Made by a program: the position numbers and the translations under genes. A stretch of DNA of 64,000 nucleotides from Symsagittifera roscoffensis (taxonomy: Eukaryota > Xenacoelomorpha > Acoela > Convolutidae): assembly GCF_963678635.1 (NCBI RefSeq), contig NC_087064.1, positions 46,733,346 through 46,797,345 of the forward strand. The letters run 5' to 3'. Below, piece by piece: positions 1 through 11,179 of this stretch. The notes below the pieces were generated by a model, which worked only from the letters and a program-made list of their open reading frames with translations, made no database searches and was not told the origin of the DNA. Every line of letters begins with the position of its first letter. Position 1 is the first letter of the stretch.

Positions 1-25
1 TGCATTCGACAGACGCGAAAGAGCG

Positions 26-951
26 GTGGAACGTTTTACATTCCGCAACACAGGGCTTGATTATTGTGGACATTACTACATCAAAGACAAAAGCCGCCAA
101 GAATTTGAAGTATATATGGCTATCTTTATTTGCTTTGCAACTAAAGCTGTTCACATGCAAACCGTCTACTCTCTCACAAAGGACAATTCCTTAGACGCTG
201 TGAAACATTTTTGCGCCAGAAGAGGATTACGGAAAGCTTTTTACAGTGACAGTTCGATTACTTTTATTGGCTCCAGAGGTGAAATTGAATTCCCAAAAAC
301 TGATGATGAACAAAAAAACTTAAAGAAAACTTCAGCACTTTTACCAACGACAACAGTGTTTCATGGTACACTGTTCTACCAAGAGCGTCACACTTCGCAG
401 GATTATGGGAAGCGGCAGTGAAATCGTTGAGACGACATTTATTTCGAACAGTTGGGAAAACGTGACTACAGCTTCATCAGTTCCTGACAGTTCTGACACC
501 AATTGAGGCCACCCTCAATTCAAGACCACTTGTTTTGCCATCTAATGACGTCAACGGTGCACTCGTTTTTACTCCGGGACATTTTCTCATCGGACGAGTA
601 TTGACAGCAATGCCGAGTTCTACGCGCGACAAGAGGACATCGCTCAGTCGACAAATCAAAGCCATTGACAACATAGTTCGACAATTTCGGAAACGTTTGA
701 AAGAAGAATACTTGACTTCTCTGCCTCGAAAAGCTAAATGGAAGACATCGCCATCACGACAATTCCCCATTGGAGACCTTGTTATTGTCATAAAGGACAA
801 CATCCCGCCTTTGATGTGGCCAATGGGTCGTATCACTCAAGTCTTTGCTGGCAATCACCACATGATCCGGGTTGCAGAAATCAAAACCCGAACAGGACTC
901 TACAATCGACCAGTCAACAGATTTGTACTGTTGCATTCCGACAGAAATTGA
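26..951 (+). pseudogene. BEL/Pao-type integrase, C-terminal half, broken
   Basis: This is the 3' end of the Pol polyprotein of a BEL/Pao LTR retrotransposon; the rest lies left of the window. Integrase would insert the element's cDNA in the nucleus. Seen: a first catalytic Asp in GLDYCG (residue 12 of the frame opening at 26), the family-typical CFATKAVH, a second Asp in FYSDSS where DNG is usual, and the Glu in GLWEAAVKS near 400, which is readable only in another frame. The region from about 461 is open again and carries the BEL/Pao C-terminal module (FTPGHFLIG, PPLMWPMGRI, then RPVNRF near the stop at 951). There are frame changes near 365-375 and between 450 and 465. The family assignment is firm and the copy is clearly inactive. 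Confidence 0.85.
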
Positions 952-1025
952 CCAATTTTAGAATAGTTCTTTTCATTCAGGACACAACTCTAAGATTTCT
1001 GGTAGTAGTTTTTTTGAACCCGTTC

Positions 1026-1040
1026 AAGGAGGCCGGGAAG
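1026..1040 (+). promoter_or_regulatory. Candidate polypurine tract and 3' LTR edge of the BEL/Pao copy
   Basis: A purine-rich run, AAGGAGGCCGGGAAG, lies about 75 bp after the integrase stop and is followed by TTTTGTGACTTATC. This is where a BEL/Pao polypurine tract and the start of a 3' LTR are expected. I could not find the LTR end or a second LTR, so the stretch from about 1041 to 1330 is only a probable LTR remnant. Confidence 0.45.
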
Positions 1041-1329
1041 TTTTGTGACTTATCTCTACAAGACACTGCAACCGATCAAACTGTAACTATGCGGGCAACT
1101 GTAACCGTGCAACTATTGACTTTAACAAAGTTTGTGAAACTAAAACAGAAAATCATTAAACTCAATTCTGAATAGTGTGATTTTCTCACGTTTACATGTT
1201 GATTAACTAGAAATTTATTTTAAATTGGTTAGGATTATAAGATTCAGGAATAGAATAGGAATATATCAACAAAAACTATTATTAAACTGAATAGCTTGAA
1301 GTTCGTGAAAGAGCATGACAAGCAGGGGT

Positions 1330-2490
1330 GGTCACCCTTTGTACTGTTTTGAGATTTTCATCTATGATAACGCGCCCTAAAAATTTTCTAACGGCGGATC
1401 TGGAGCCAATATATTTTAACTTTGAGGGGGGAGCACGCACCGGAAAAACGCGATTTTTTGGTCTCTTTTTTCAACATTTTGCCTGCGGTGCACACAAAAT
1501 TTGTCTAAAACAGCGTCTTTTAAGTGCTTTGGGAGGGTCGGCAAATAATTTGATTGATCTAAAAAAAAGTCAACAAAACTAAACGAAATTTTTTTGAAAA
1601 TCCGCCTCCCCCTCTCGAGAAAATCCTAGATCTGCCCCTGATGACATGCGTTTGGATAAAATTTTATATTAATATAAAAACATGATACAAACAATCATTA
1701 GAAATTTTTTAGCATGCTAATTAACTATTATTTTGATGTATTTTTTTGCGTGACTCAAACGACCAAAGTTTAAACAAAAATTACCAAAAACTAAAAGAAC
1801 CACACTGCACAAGCAGATCTGGCTTCGGCGACCAAATCTGTTGGCCATGTATCCATTGATTTGGGAGCTACACAAGAGTCCAAAAACCCAAGCGAATCTG
1901 GCCCAATGTCTGTGAACTTCATTCTCGCAAATAAGCGATACTTGACCACCAAAATCGGCTCATCATTTGTCAAGTCGAACACAATCGTACCTTAAATTAC
2001 GAATGAATTAAATATCTGTAAGAGATTATGTTTTAAAAAAACATCGCAGACGCCCCCCTCCCCATTCTAGGGAATTTGACCCCTTGGCCATGCAAAAGGT
2101 ATCCATTTGGTATTATTTTAAAACTTTCATTTTTGCTCATAGATTCTCAAACTTTTCTAACATCGCCTTTGGCGCCAATATATACTAATTTTGATGAAGG
2201 GGTGGGGGGGGGGGGGCTGCTCAAAAATCCGACTCCTGGGTTAAACCTTCCAAAAAGTGCCTAAAAACGGATTTTTTGCCTGTTTTAGATTCAAAATACT
2301 GCCTGCGGTTCCAAATATTTGGTCAAACTAGGATCTTTGTCTAGAAAGCTCGGAAAAATTATTTGGTCGACGCTTTTTTGTTTAAGTCGACTTAATTGAT
2401 TTTTTGAGCTCTCCAAATCACTATAAAGACCCTTTTTTGACCAAATCCCTCAGGCGCCGCCTCCCCTCAAATTAGCCCCTGGGTCGACCT
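1330..2490 (+). repeat. Two diverged copies of a dispersed G-run repeat
   Basis: The segments 1330-1645 and about 2045-2490 share a series of short blocks in the same order: TTTTCTAAC, GCCAATATAT, a G-rich run, CGGATTTTTT-like text, TGCCTGCGGT, and a C-rich end with CGCCTCCCC. A third copy in opposite orientation covers about 4070-4200 and ends in a run of about 20 C. The stretch between them (1646-2044) shows nothing I recognise. The copies look like old members of one non-coding family. Their class is unknown. Confidence 0.5.
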
Positions 2491-4470
2491 AAAAATGCTT
2501 TTTTTTTTGAAAATTTTTGGGTGCTCAATGAGCTTTGAATAGTAAAAAAAATAATAGTAAAAAGTATTCACTTTTTTCGATTATAATTTTTTATTTGAGA
2601 TTTTGTCGCTTTTGTCAAAAGCCTGTCGTAATTAAGCCAAAAAAAAATTGTTCTCATAACCTATTTTCTAATGGGTTGATTAAGGATTGAGCTAACAAAA
2701 CAGTCTCGAAGTGAACCGACCTGGACAAGAACAGACGTCATTGAACCCTGAGTTCTCACCAGCATCGACCCTGGATTCGTTCACTTCACAGAAGAAGGGT
2801 CTCTCTTCCAGGGTGAAAACAGTGCTGAGGTTCAACACGAGACACAGAGTGAAAACTGATACACTCAACATCAAAAACGAAAAAAAAAAACTAAAATAAT
2901 TATAATTATAATTCTCACGAGCTTTTTCAGCTGTTGAATCGTTTTTTCGCTTTTTGTTTTTTGCCGATGCAAAAATTTCATTTTTTTGTTGCTTTGAATG
3001 CTTATCATTGAGTACTCTTACCTGACGTTTCGTAGTATTCATAATTTCATTAAGTGGATTATTTCACTTCAAGTTCCACAGGTTGACGCAAACTGCGAAA
3101 GCCATAGACGTATACTTTCAAGCTTCATCTCAGACCCCTTTTGTTCCGACTTTCCAAGAATTAAATGGATTTTTCAGGTCGAATTGATTAAACAGAAAAC
3201 TTGCCCTTCGAGTTATATTTTGGACAAGGAGTCTGAAAGTCAACCCGAGCACAAACTTACATAGGAATTTTTGAGGAAACTTATAAACTGAAGTTTTAAA
3301 AGTGAGGTTGATGCCTTGAACTCAAAATTAAATATATATTTCATAGGGATTAACTTTTCTGAAGTTATGAATAATATGCCCAAATGACACCTCATTAGTT
3401 GAGAACCATATTTTGTTGAACTTGACTTTGCGCGTGAGAGAAAATTTGCAAAAACATGATTTTTTTTCAAAAACTACTCCAGAAATCTTGAAGAGCAGTT
3501 GTTTTATTCAAATATCCGCCCTGATATCAACTGTTTGTTTCTTCGTAAGGATAGAGTATTTGAGACGACAATATAGTTGGACAATATTAGAAAAAATGAT
3601 GGCATCTGCTTCTATGCTGCTATGCTACAACTGTCGCTCCAAGTTTGTTTTTAGCTATCTATTTGAGAGAAATTGGAAATTTATGAAATTACGATTTGAT
3701 TGTATGATCAAAGAGTTACTTACAATTCGTAATACAGAGCATACACAACTGCTCGTATTAGTGCGGAAACTTGATTGCTTTTACGGTCATATATGAAACT
3801 GACATAATTTTTTGTCATAAATTGAATAAAATTCAAAATAAAAAAATGAACAACTTTTTTGCAAACTTTCCCAGCACAAAGAGTAAACAATGATTTGTTT
3901 CCTGTATAATAAGCATCAATGAGTTTCTCTCAAGGCAATTTGTGAAGATTGATGATCCCGTTTAAGAGTTAAGGATAGTTATCCAAAATTGGCCGAAATG
4001 ATAAACAAATTCCGGCCTTGAATTTGCTAATTTTGATTACAGGTTGTTAAATAAAAACAGGTTATATATAAGAAACAGGCCAAAAACGCGTTTTTTGGCG
4101 CGCACTCCCCCTCAAAATTAGTATAGATTGAGGCGTTTGGGGTCGAGGCGTTTGTTTCCTTTGCCACACCCCCCCCCCCCCCCCCCTAAATCCGCTACTA
4201 TATGATTATACCATGGTTTTTGTAATTTTGGCTAACAATTTTGTCTGCTTGAAATTTTAATTGAAGTACCGTACGCTCTATTGTTTCTAGCCAATCAGAT
4301 TCAAGTACATAGATTTTTAGTTCTAAGTAGAAATACTAATTTTGGGCCATTTATCACATAAGACACGAATCTCTGGAAAGGCTATATTTCTGCGATGTTT
4401 TTATTTTTGTGGAATTCAGAAACAAATGGCTAAAAATTTTAGCGCTCTGATGCTTTAATCATTGATTGCA
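2491..4470. other. AT-rich stretch without recognisable gene
   Basis: I see no coding signature here on either strand. A few open frames of 60-130 codons exist (for example 3413-3796 plus), but their composition is low-complexity and no motif is recognisable. The only structured part is the inverted third copy of the G/C-run repeat at about 4070-4200. Confidence 0.5.
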
Positions 4471-4480
4471 AAATTAGGGT

Positions 4481-4531
4481 CCAAGTTAATATCCCCCCCC
4501 CAAAATCCGTTTAGGGGGGATGTTAACTTGG
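4481..4531. repeat. 18-bp inverted repeat with C-run/G-run arms
   Basis: CCAAGTTAATATCCCCCC and its near-perfect complement GGGGGGATGTTAACTTGG (17 of 18 pair) flank a loop of about 15 nt. A third partial copy, TTAACTTGGTC followed by a G run, lies at about 4623-4652. This may be part of a dispersed repeat edge rather than a functional hairpin. Confidence 0.55.
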
Positions 4532-4729
4532 TTCTGAGTTCGATTTTTCAGCCAGTCAGAATAGAGCATTTTACACGCAGCGCTTATCAAAATTATATTA
4601 AATTCAACGCTGGGTTCGAGGATCTTAACTTGGTCTATTGGAGGGGGGGGGGCTATATTTCTGCAATGTTTTTCTGCGATGTATATTTCTCCGATGGGCT
4701 ATATTTCTCCGATACAGCAGATTTTTCCG

Positions 4730-5520
4730 GTACATCAGAAGGGACGCCGTGTCCCGGTTCATCTACAAGAACGAGTAGAAAAAGAACTCAACAAACTCAT
4801 GGATCAAAAACACATAATAAAACTGGATAAATGCTCAGATCGACATTCATTAGTCCAATCGTGATAACCGTAGAAAAGACCAGACGGTAAAATTGGCATT
4901 AGTCTTGAAAAAGATAAATATATTTATTATAAACACTTACATAGCACAAGTGGTGAAATCAAACAACAATCAGCAAAATCTATTCTCAAGATTAGATTTG
5001 CGATACGCGTATTCGCAAATCCCGCTAGACGAACCGACTCGTGAACAATGCAACTTCAGTCTGATTGGTGGCAATGCCACCCGAACTTACCAGTTTCAAA
5101 CAGGATTCTACGTCCTCACGGATATGCCAGCTGAATTTCAAAAGGCCATCGATCTCCCTCTGACAAATTGCTCAAACACCTACGCATACCTAGACGACAT
5201 AATGATCGTGACCAAGAGGTCGATTGATATATACAAACAAAAACTACAAACGATTCGAGAAAGATTAGATGGTGAAAATCTTGCCATATCATTGGGCAAA
5301 TGTAAGTTTGCTTGTAAACAAGTTGAGTGGCTAGGGTACACTATAAATGGTGAAGACACTACACCCCAATTCAGAAAAACAGAAGCAATTGAAAAACTTT
5401 CTCCCCCAAAAACCTTTAAACAGCTAAAAAGCTTCATGGGTTCTATACACCATCTCACCAGGTATATTCCAAATTTAGAACAAACAGCAGCAGCAATGAG
5501 ACCACTGTTAAAAATACGCT
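4730..5520 (+). pseudogene. Gypsy-A reverse transcriptase, broken
   Basis: This domain would copy element RNA into DNA in the cytoplasmic particle. The N-terminal fingers are seen at 4735-4860 (GRRVPVHLQ, then KELNKLMDQKHIIKL). A damaged stretch follows, then a 209-codon open frame at 4893-5522. That frame holds FSRLDLRYAYSQIPL (catalytic Asp of motif A), the GFYVLTDMPAEFQ region, the catalytic YLDDIMIVT, the WLGYTI block, and the thumb/connection segment LKSFMGSIHHLTRYI. The palm residues are intact, but the front is frameshifted and the frame closes at 5522 before RNase H. Confidence 0.88.
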
Positions 5521-6180
5521 GAAAAATAAACCAGTTAATTGGAAACCGGAACACAATACATCATTTGAAAACATTAAAAAGTAAGTCTCTGAAATATCAC
5601 AGAACAAACTTTTTGACCAACATCTAGAAACACGTATAGTAACTGATGCTTCTACATCAGGGTTAGGGGCGTCACTCGAAGAATATTCACCAGAAGGCTG
5701 GGTGGCAATAGCCTATTTATCAAAATTTTTAAATTCCCTCCAGGTGAAGTTTTCAGTCAACAAGCTCGAAATACTCGGTGTAGTGTGGGCCATTGAACAC
5801 TACAAACATTATCTGTACGGAAAACATTTCACCGTCATCACAGAGCATCAAGCTTTGATAAGCGCTTTAAACGCAAGCGAGAGATCAAAAACCAGTCAAA
5901 AGCAGATTAAATATTGATTGATCATCTAATCCCGTTTCATTTTGATATCAAACGTTTGGCGGGTAGCAAAATGGCGCTAACAGACTATATGTCACGGAAT
6001 CCAGTTAGATTGGCAATACCCCCAAGCAAGTTTGATGAGGAATTTGTTGTTGCATCAATTAATACATTCATAAGTAACTTGGAGGTGATTGACAACGTAA
6101 TTCTTAATATGTTAGCCAATCAGATTATGGCACCGTGTCAGCTGATCAAAAAGCGCGCGGAAAAAAAGGACAACAATTAA
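5521..6180 (+). pseudogene. Gypsy-A RNase H, broken
   Basis: RNase H removes the RNA template during reverse transcription. The first acidic residue is readable around 5640-5665 (TDASTSGLGASLE) outside the longer open frames. The 71-codon frame 5702-5917 contains the second acidic site region NKLEILGVVWAIEHYKHY and the third in VITEHQAL, where TDHQ is the usual text, so one catalytic Asp appears replaced by Glu. The next frame 5914-6180 holds DYMSRNPV, the usual end of the domain, followed by the tether to integrase. A stop at 5915-5917 separates the two frames. Confidence 0.82.
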
Positions 6181-7098
6181 CACTTCAAAACCTGACTTGA
6201 ATAAATATTTTTCCAAAAATATCACAAGCGGTCAATTGCAAACACAAAAAAACCAAATCAGATCGGATCAAATCAATCTGCAAATCAGTCAGCTCTGGCA
6301 CGAAATATAAACTCAAAAGAGAAATCACATTTGCACAATACACTCGTAACATCGGAAAATTCAACAAATTTTGTCAAATACAATAACAGAAAAGAGAAAA
6401 TGAACCGAAAGCAGGATGTTGGAAAGTACAAAGGCGGATTCATTCCGGACGAAGTAAAGTCGCTAAACCCACGTGGCAGAAAAGAAGAAAACTGCTCAAT
6501 TGGCAAGGAACATCGAAGAGAGAGGAAAGCCTCTCAGATCCTCAGTAGCACAAGCGACCGCCAACTAAGAAAAAAGCAACAGCCGCCACATCGGAAACAA
6601 CACCCAAAGACGTCAAGTACGCCAGAGAATTACTTTTCTGAAGGCCACCAGTCAAAAACTTCCCAAAAATAACTTTTGACGAAAAAACTACACAACCAGC
6701 CAAACAGCACATCCCCAAGACAACACAAGATGTACAAACGGACAATTTTAAAGTGTTGGTGGGAACGCAAACATACATTAGGGAGCAACGGACTGAGATG
6801 CAAGTGCAGTTCGTGAGTAGAATAAACTATCACATCGCAAGCCAGGAGGATTGTGCCCCAAATGAGGAACCGCCCACAATGACAAAACACAACCCGAAGC
6901 TACACAGCTCGAAGCTAGCCACCATAAAATAACTGAAGGGATAGTGGCAACCGTAAACCGACAACCATGACGGAGACAGAGGAGGACACACCCCTTTTCC
7001 GAAGAAGGTTTTAGAAGGTCCTGGGGATCAAATTCATCGCCGGAGCTACGAAAAAGGACAGGAAACTCATCAGTTTTGTATAAAAGCGGGACTGGGAC
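6181..7098 (+). other. Gypsy-A spacer between RNase H and integrase
   Basis: The region is K/R/Q-rich in its open frames (for example 6331-6672), with no recognisable domain. Its position suggests the tether between RNase H and the integrase zinc domain, but it is far longer than a normal Ty3/Gypsy tether, so an insertion or unrelated sequence is possible. I see nothing else in it. Confidence 0.4.
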
Positions 7099-7760
7099 GT
7101 GATAAAGTCCTCATACGGACAGTATTGGTTCAATGTCCGCAACAGACTGCATCTTAGGGAGGAATGTTTGCTTATTGACGAACGCATCGTTATCCTAACA
7201 CAACTGCGTCAAACAATACTGGAAAGTTTATATCTGACACACCCAGGGTCGGTCGCTATGTTGGATTTATGTCAAAACGTGTGGTTTCCACACATACATC
7301 GATCAATCGTCCAGATGGCGCAAAATTGCAAACACTGTACAGAGCAAGGTAAAAACCTTAAATCAAAAATAGGGGAAAAAATTCACTCCAAATAGATTCG
7401 GTTGTAGAACCCAATGAAGAAGTATAATTTGATTTTGCAGGGCCCCTTCACGATGAAATAAATAAGAACGCTTACATACTAGCAGCAGTAAACAAATGGT
7501 CAAAATTTCCAACAGTGAAGGTTGTTTCAAAGACTACAGCGGATGTCGCCATAAAATTCATGCAATGGTAGATTTCAAATAACGGAGTACCCCGTCGATT
7601 AAGATGTGATCAAGCACAAACATTTAGCGCTAAAAATTTCTTGCAACACAAACAATTTTAAGTTACTCTTCGCACAGGTAGAAAATTATAGAGTCAATGG
7701 GATGGTGGAAAGAATGTTACAAACATTAAAACGTCGATTAGGGGTTATGAGAATAGATCC
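7099..7760 (+). pseudogene. Gypsy-A integrase (zinc domain and core), broken
   Basis: The frame 7099-7395 holds the integrase zinc-binding module: LTHPGSVAMLDLC, WFPHIHRSIVQMA, then CKHC, giving an H-H-C-C pattern. The catalytic core follows in damaged form. Asp in FDFAGPL sits at 7431-7433, Asp in RCDQAQTF at 7608-7610, and Glu in VNGMVERMLQTL at 7708-7710. The D-D spacing is 59 codons. The D-E distance of 100 nt is not a multiple of three, so an indel lies between them. An in-frame stop occurs after MQW near 7570. Confidence 0.82.
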
Positions 7761-8755
7761 GGAAAAAACATAATACAAATTAGCTTCGGACGTTGCCGAG
7801 ATAAAACAAACTTTGCGCATAACATCACATGGCCTAACAAAAATTTCCCTTTTTGAAGCAGAAAACCGAATACTCCTCTGTCCAACATTGCAACAACTAG
7901 CTCACCTAACAACCTTAACTGGGAAAATGCAAAACACGCATGTTTAGATCGGAAAAACCTCACAAAGCCACCTCGGCCGGCTGAAATCAAGCACGATTTG
8001 CAACAATTGCCGGAGGATGAAGCATCTATCAACCAACGACAACAGCTACATTGGAAACCAACTGCAGCAGACAAGACATCAAAACTAACAACAGGTGCAA
8101 AACACAAACGAAATGTAGAAATAAACATAGATAAACTAATAAACAATATGTATATAGGAATACAAACATCAATCGACAAAAATATTAACAAACGACTAGA
8201 ACAAGTGGCAAGAAAAACTATCCGAGTGGCTACTAAATTAAAAGATCCTAAAACCTTGCAAAAAAAAGTAAATTGTTCGCTATAAAAATTTTAATTTTCA
8301 CACCACATACAGCATGGGTACAGGCATTCGGAAAACAACTTAGACTTTTAAGGAATAGTGGGGTTGCTTTTGTACCTAATTCTTTAATCTACGGACCGTG
8401 TGGAACATCACGGCTAGGTGACTACGTAGCTTACAAATCCGCAAGGAGATCAGGACCTTGTCTTCGTTTTTAAGACATCGAAGACCCGAAGGCGCCTCAA
8501 CACAAAATGTTCTGGGAGGATGAAGAAACAGGACTGGCAAGAAAATTAACAAGAAAGGGACAAACAACGCTACAAGAGCAAAGCAACAAACGAACCAGTT
8601 CAACCAAACGGCGCGGTAAGCCAATGGGGAAGAGGACAGGCAAACGACCGTGCGACAAACCGCGAGGAATGAGTTCAAATCATTGGAGAAAAGCACGAAA
8701 ACTCAAAAACCAACCAAGGAAACAACCATCTACAGCAAAACGGAATGCGATTTAA
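7761..8755 (+). pseudogene. Gypsy-A integrase C-terminus and 3' coding remnant
   Basis: Downstream of the integrase core, basic Q/K/N-rich frames continue (7998-8285 and 8507-8755 plus). They have no motif I recognise beyond their position after integrase. They could be the integrase tail or a small 3' ORF of Gypsy-A. No polypurine tract or LTR could be defined. Confidence 0.35.
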
Positions 8756-9227
8756 CCTCAGAAGCGGCCGAACCATCGCCCTGAAAAAGCTGAAAGTTCA
8801 TTAATCTCATATACTGAAATGGCAACTTCACAACTAATGATCATCATAATTAGGAATTATATGAAACACTGATTTAGCTAATTATCTCATATGTTGCATT
8901 AGCCACTTAAGTCAAATACTGAAAGTGCAATTTGTTTCAAATGCTGAAATAAATATTCAAATCACATAGTGAAACGGCGGTTTATCTCAAACATGAATAA
9001 AAACATTGTTCAAAAAGCACTGGAAACTTAAATTAATTTTTAAACCAATTTGAAGCTGAAAATAACCGAAAACGGAACGCGTTTATCCCAAAGGATGAAC
9101 AACATTTTTTAAAACTCGGAGAGTATTTTCTGTATTTGAGCATATGTTTCTGTTCAGAGCATATTTAGTTCCGACTTTTATAACGAAAGTAACGGATTAT
9201 TTGTACTCGGAGGGCTTTTTTTATTCA
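8756..9227. other. Non-coding stretch with short imperfect repeats
   Basis: No gene is seen. Between about 8805 and 9000 the text TCTCATATACTGAAAT recurs in degenerate form (TCTCATATGTTG, TCAAATACTGAAA, TCACATAGTGAAA), suggesting a decayed short tandem repeat. Confidence 0.4.
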
Positions 9228-10180
9228 GACAAATTTCGACTTTTAACTATCATTTTTGACCAATTTCTTTGATATCATTAAAAAGTATTCGTGTCCTGAG
9301 TTCAAATTTGGAAAGATATCTCACCTGTAATCGTATTTAATAAAGTTATGGTGGTTTAAAAAAGATGGCCATTTTGGCCAATTTGGGACAATTATCGCAC
9401 TATAAATTTAGCGCTTATCACGCATAAGGTGAGGTTTACTCCGTCCTAGAAATCGTTCCAAAGTGGGTAAAAGAAGCTTATTCGCAATAATTGATTTGTT
9501 AAAAGGAGCGAAATCTGTTCTTTTGTGCTTTATATGGCGTGTTGGGGGATAATTTTCAAAAAAAATCTCAAATTCAAGAAAACGTTTTTCATTTTTTTTT
9601 TTACAATTAATTGTTTTTCCGTTCATACTGCTCCATAAACTTTAAAACCAATCGGAACAATCAAGGATTCTCCCTGATACGAGCAGTCTTGTTTCTTCTT
9701 CAGACAAATTTCGGCTTTTCAACTAGTCATTTCTGACTGAATTGTTTTCATATCACCCAAAAAGGTGTTGTTTTGCCTGAGCCTGAAACATGAAAACATA
9801 AGTAGCCTGTGACCACTTTTTGTAAAAATCTGGCAATTTAGTGAGCGCCATTTTGACCAATTTAGAACAATAACCGCGCGATATATTTCGCGCTATTAAC
9901 GCGTAAGCGGAGCTTTAATCAGTTCTTAGAAATTGTTCCAAATTGATTGAAGGCAGCTTATTTGCCATAATTGATTTGTTACAAGTTGCAAAATCTATCC
10001 TTTTGTACTTTATATGGCGTGTGGAGTGATGATTTTTATTTTAAAAATTTCAAATTTTTGAAAAAAAATTTCATTTTGTTTTATTACTTGTAATTTTTTA
10101 ACGATATTACTGCTCCATAAACCTTAATAGGCAGTCAGAACATTCAGGGCTTCGCCCTGATACGAGCAGTCTTGTTTCAG
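9228..10180 (+). repeat. Tandem repeat, about 480-bp unit, two copies
   Basis: Two diverged units follow one another. CAGACAAATTTCG recurs at about 9229 and 9703, CTTTATATGGCGTG in both, and ACTGCTCCATA at 9627 and 10109 (482 bp apart), with CCTGATACGAGCAGTCTTG closing each unit. A partial third copy lies at about 13,335-13,500 (ACTGCTCCATAG, then TCACCCTGATGAAAGCAG). The unit has no coding capacity. Confidence 0.7.
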
Positions 10181-11179
10181 TCGTAACTCGGATTTCTAAT
10201 GCTATTTCAAATTTTTTTAAATCCTTGTCAGGATAAATTTGATTAAAATTTTGAGATTTTCAGACTCAATTACAATGTGCTAGCTTTAATTTATAGCTGA
10301 GCTCACGCAAAATTGGCCAAAGCTTGGCTCTGTAAAAAACTTCGTGAAAACCAGTTAAGCACCATTGGAAATTTTAAAAAAAGTGTGATACTGCTCAGAA
10401 ATTTGATAACTTAAATTTGTCAAATTGGTAAGGGAAAAGCGCATGCACATAAAAAATAAAGTGAAAGTTACCGTTGTTTTTCGGACTGTTTTAGCCGCAT
10501 ATTTGTTACTAGGAGCAAATTCTAACACTTGGTTTTTTCGGTGTCCTACAATTTAATATCGTACAATTTAACACCGTACATTATAACACCTAGTTAATTA
10601 ACTACTAATCAATTTAAACAACAACATTTCAACTCCTATATTCTAGTTTAACACCGTACATTTTAACACCTATTCATTTCACTTCTGTTTTTAATGCTGT
10701 AAGAATTCCTTATCTTAACTCTTATCACACCAAAATCAATCCTGCAATTATCGCTCGCACCATAAAAGAAAAGTTGATTTATCTGAGTTGTACATGCTGA
10801 AATGAGGCTTCCTAAATCACTTAAGACTCTTTCCGACAAGTTCCTAATTTATTTTCAATTAGATTTTTTGCTAAACCTTTATAATCACTAAAAAACCTGC
10901 TTATGCTAATTCATAACAATTTGACGTGAAATTTCTGAAAATTAGAAATTTTTGACAGTAGCTTTATACGGGACTCACAAATGCAAGTGATAAAAAAAGC
11001 AAACACAAAAGACAAACTATGATTGAGTCTTCTTTCGAACTCACAGTTGCATATAAAGTTAAGACAATTCTGATAGCGTCAGGTCAATATTTTTTTTCAA
11101 GCGAAAGAATAAGTTTAGCGGAAACTGGATTTGCTCAAAATTTTAACCAAATAAACGTCGAATAACTGCCATTACAGAA
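10181..11179. other. AT-rich stretch without recognisable gene
   Basis: I see no gene. A local repetition of TTTAACACCGTACATT-like text at about 10,550-10,670 is the only structure noticed. Confidence 0.45.

Larger units (their letters stand above)
4730..8755 (+). mobile_element. Decayed Ty3/Gypsy LTR retrotransposon (Gypsy-A)
   Basis: The order reverse transcriptase, RNase H, integrase on the plus strand is that of Ty3/Gypsy. Gag and protease are not visible upstream, so the copy is 5' truncated or its front end is unrecognisable. No LTR pair could be identified. All enzyme modules are interrupted; details are in the separate entries. The copy is an old insertion with no coding capacity left. 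Confidence 0.8.

Noticed and set aside
3413-3796. A 127-codon open frame in the AT-rich stretch
   Set aside because: No motif, no neighbours, low-complexity composition; expected by chance in such sequence.
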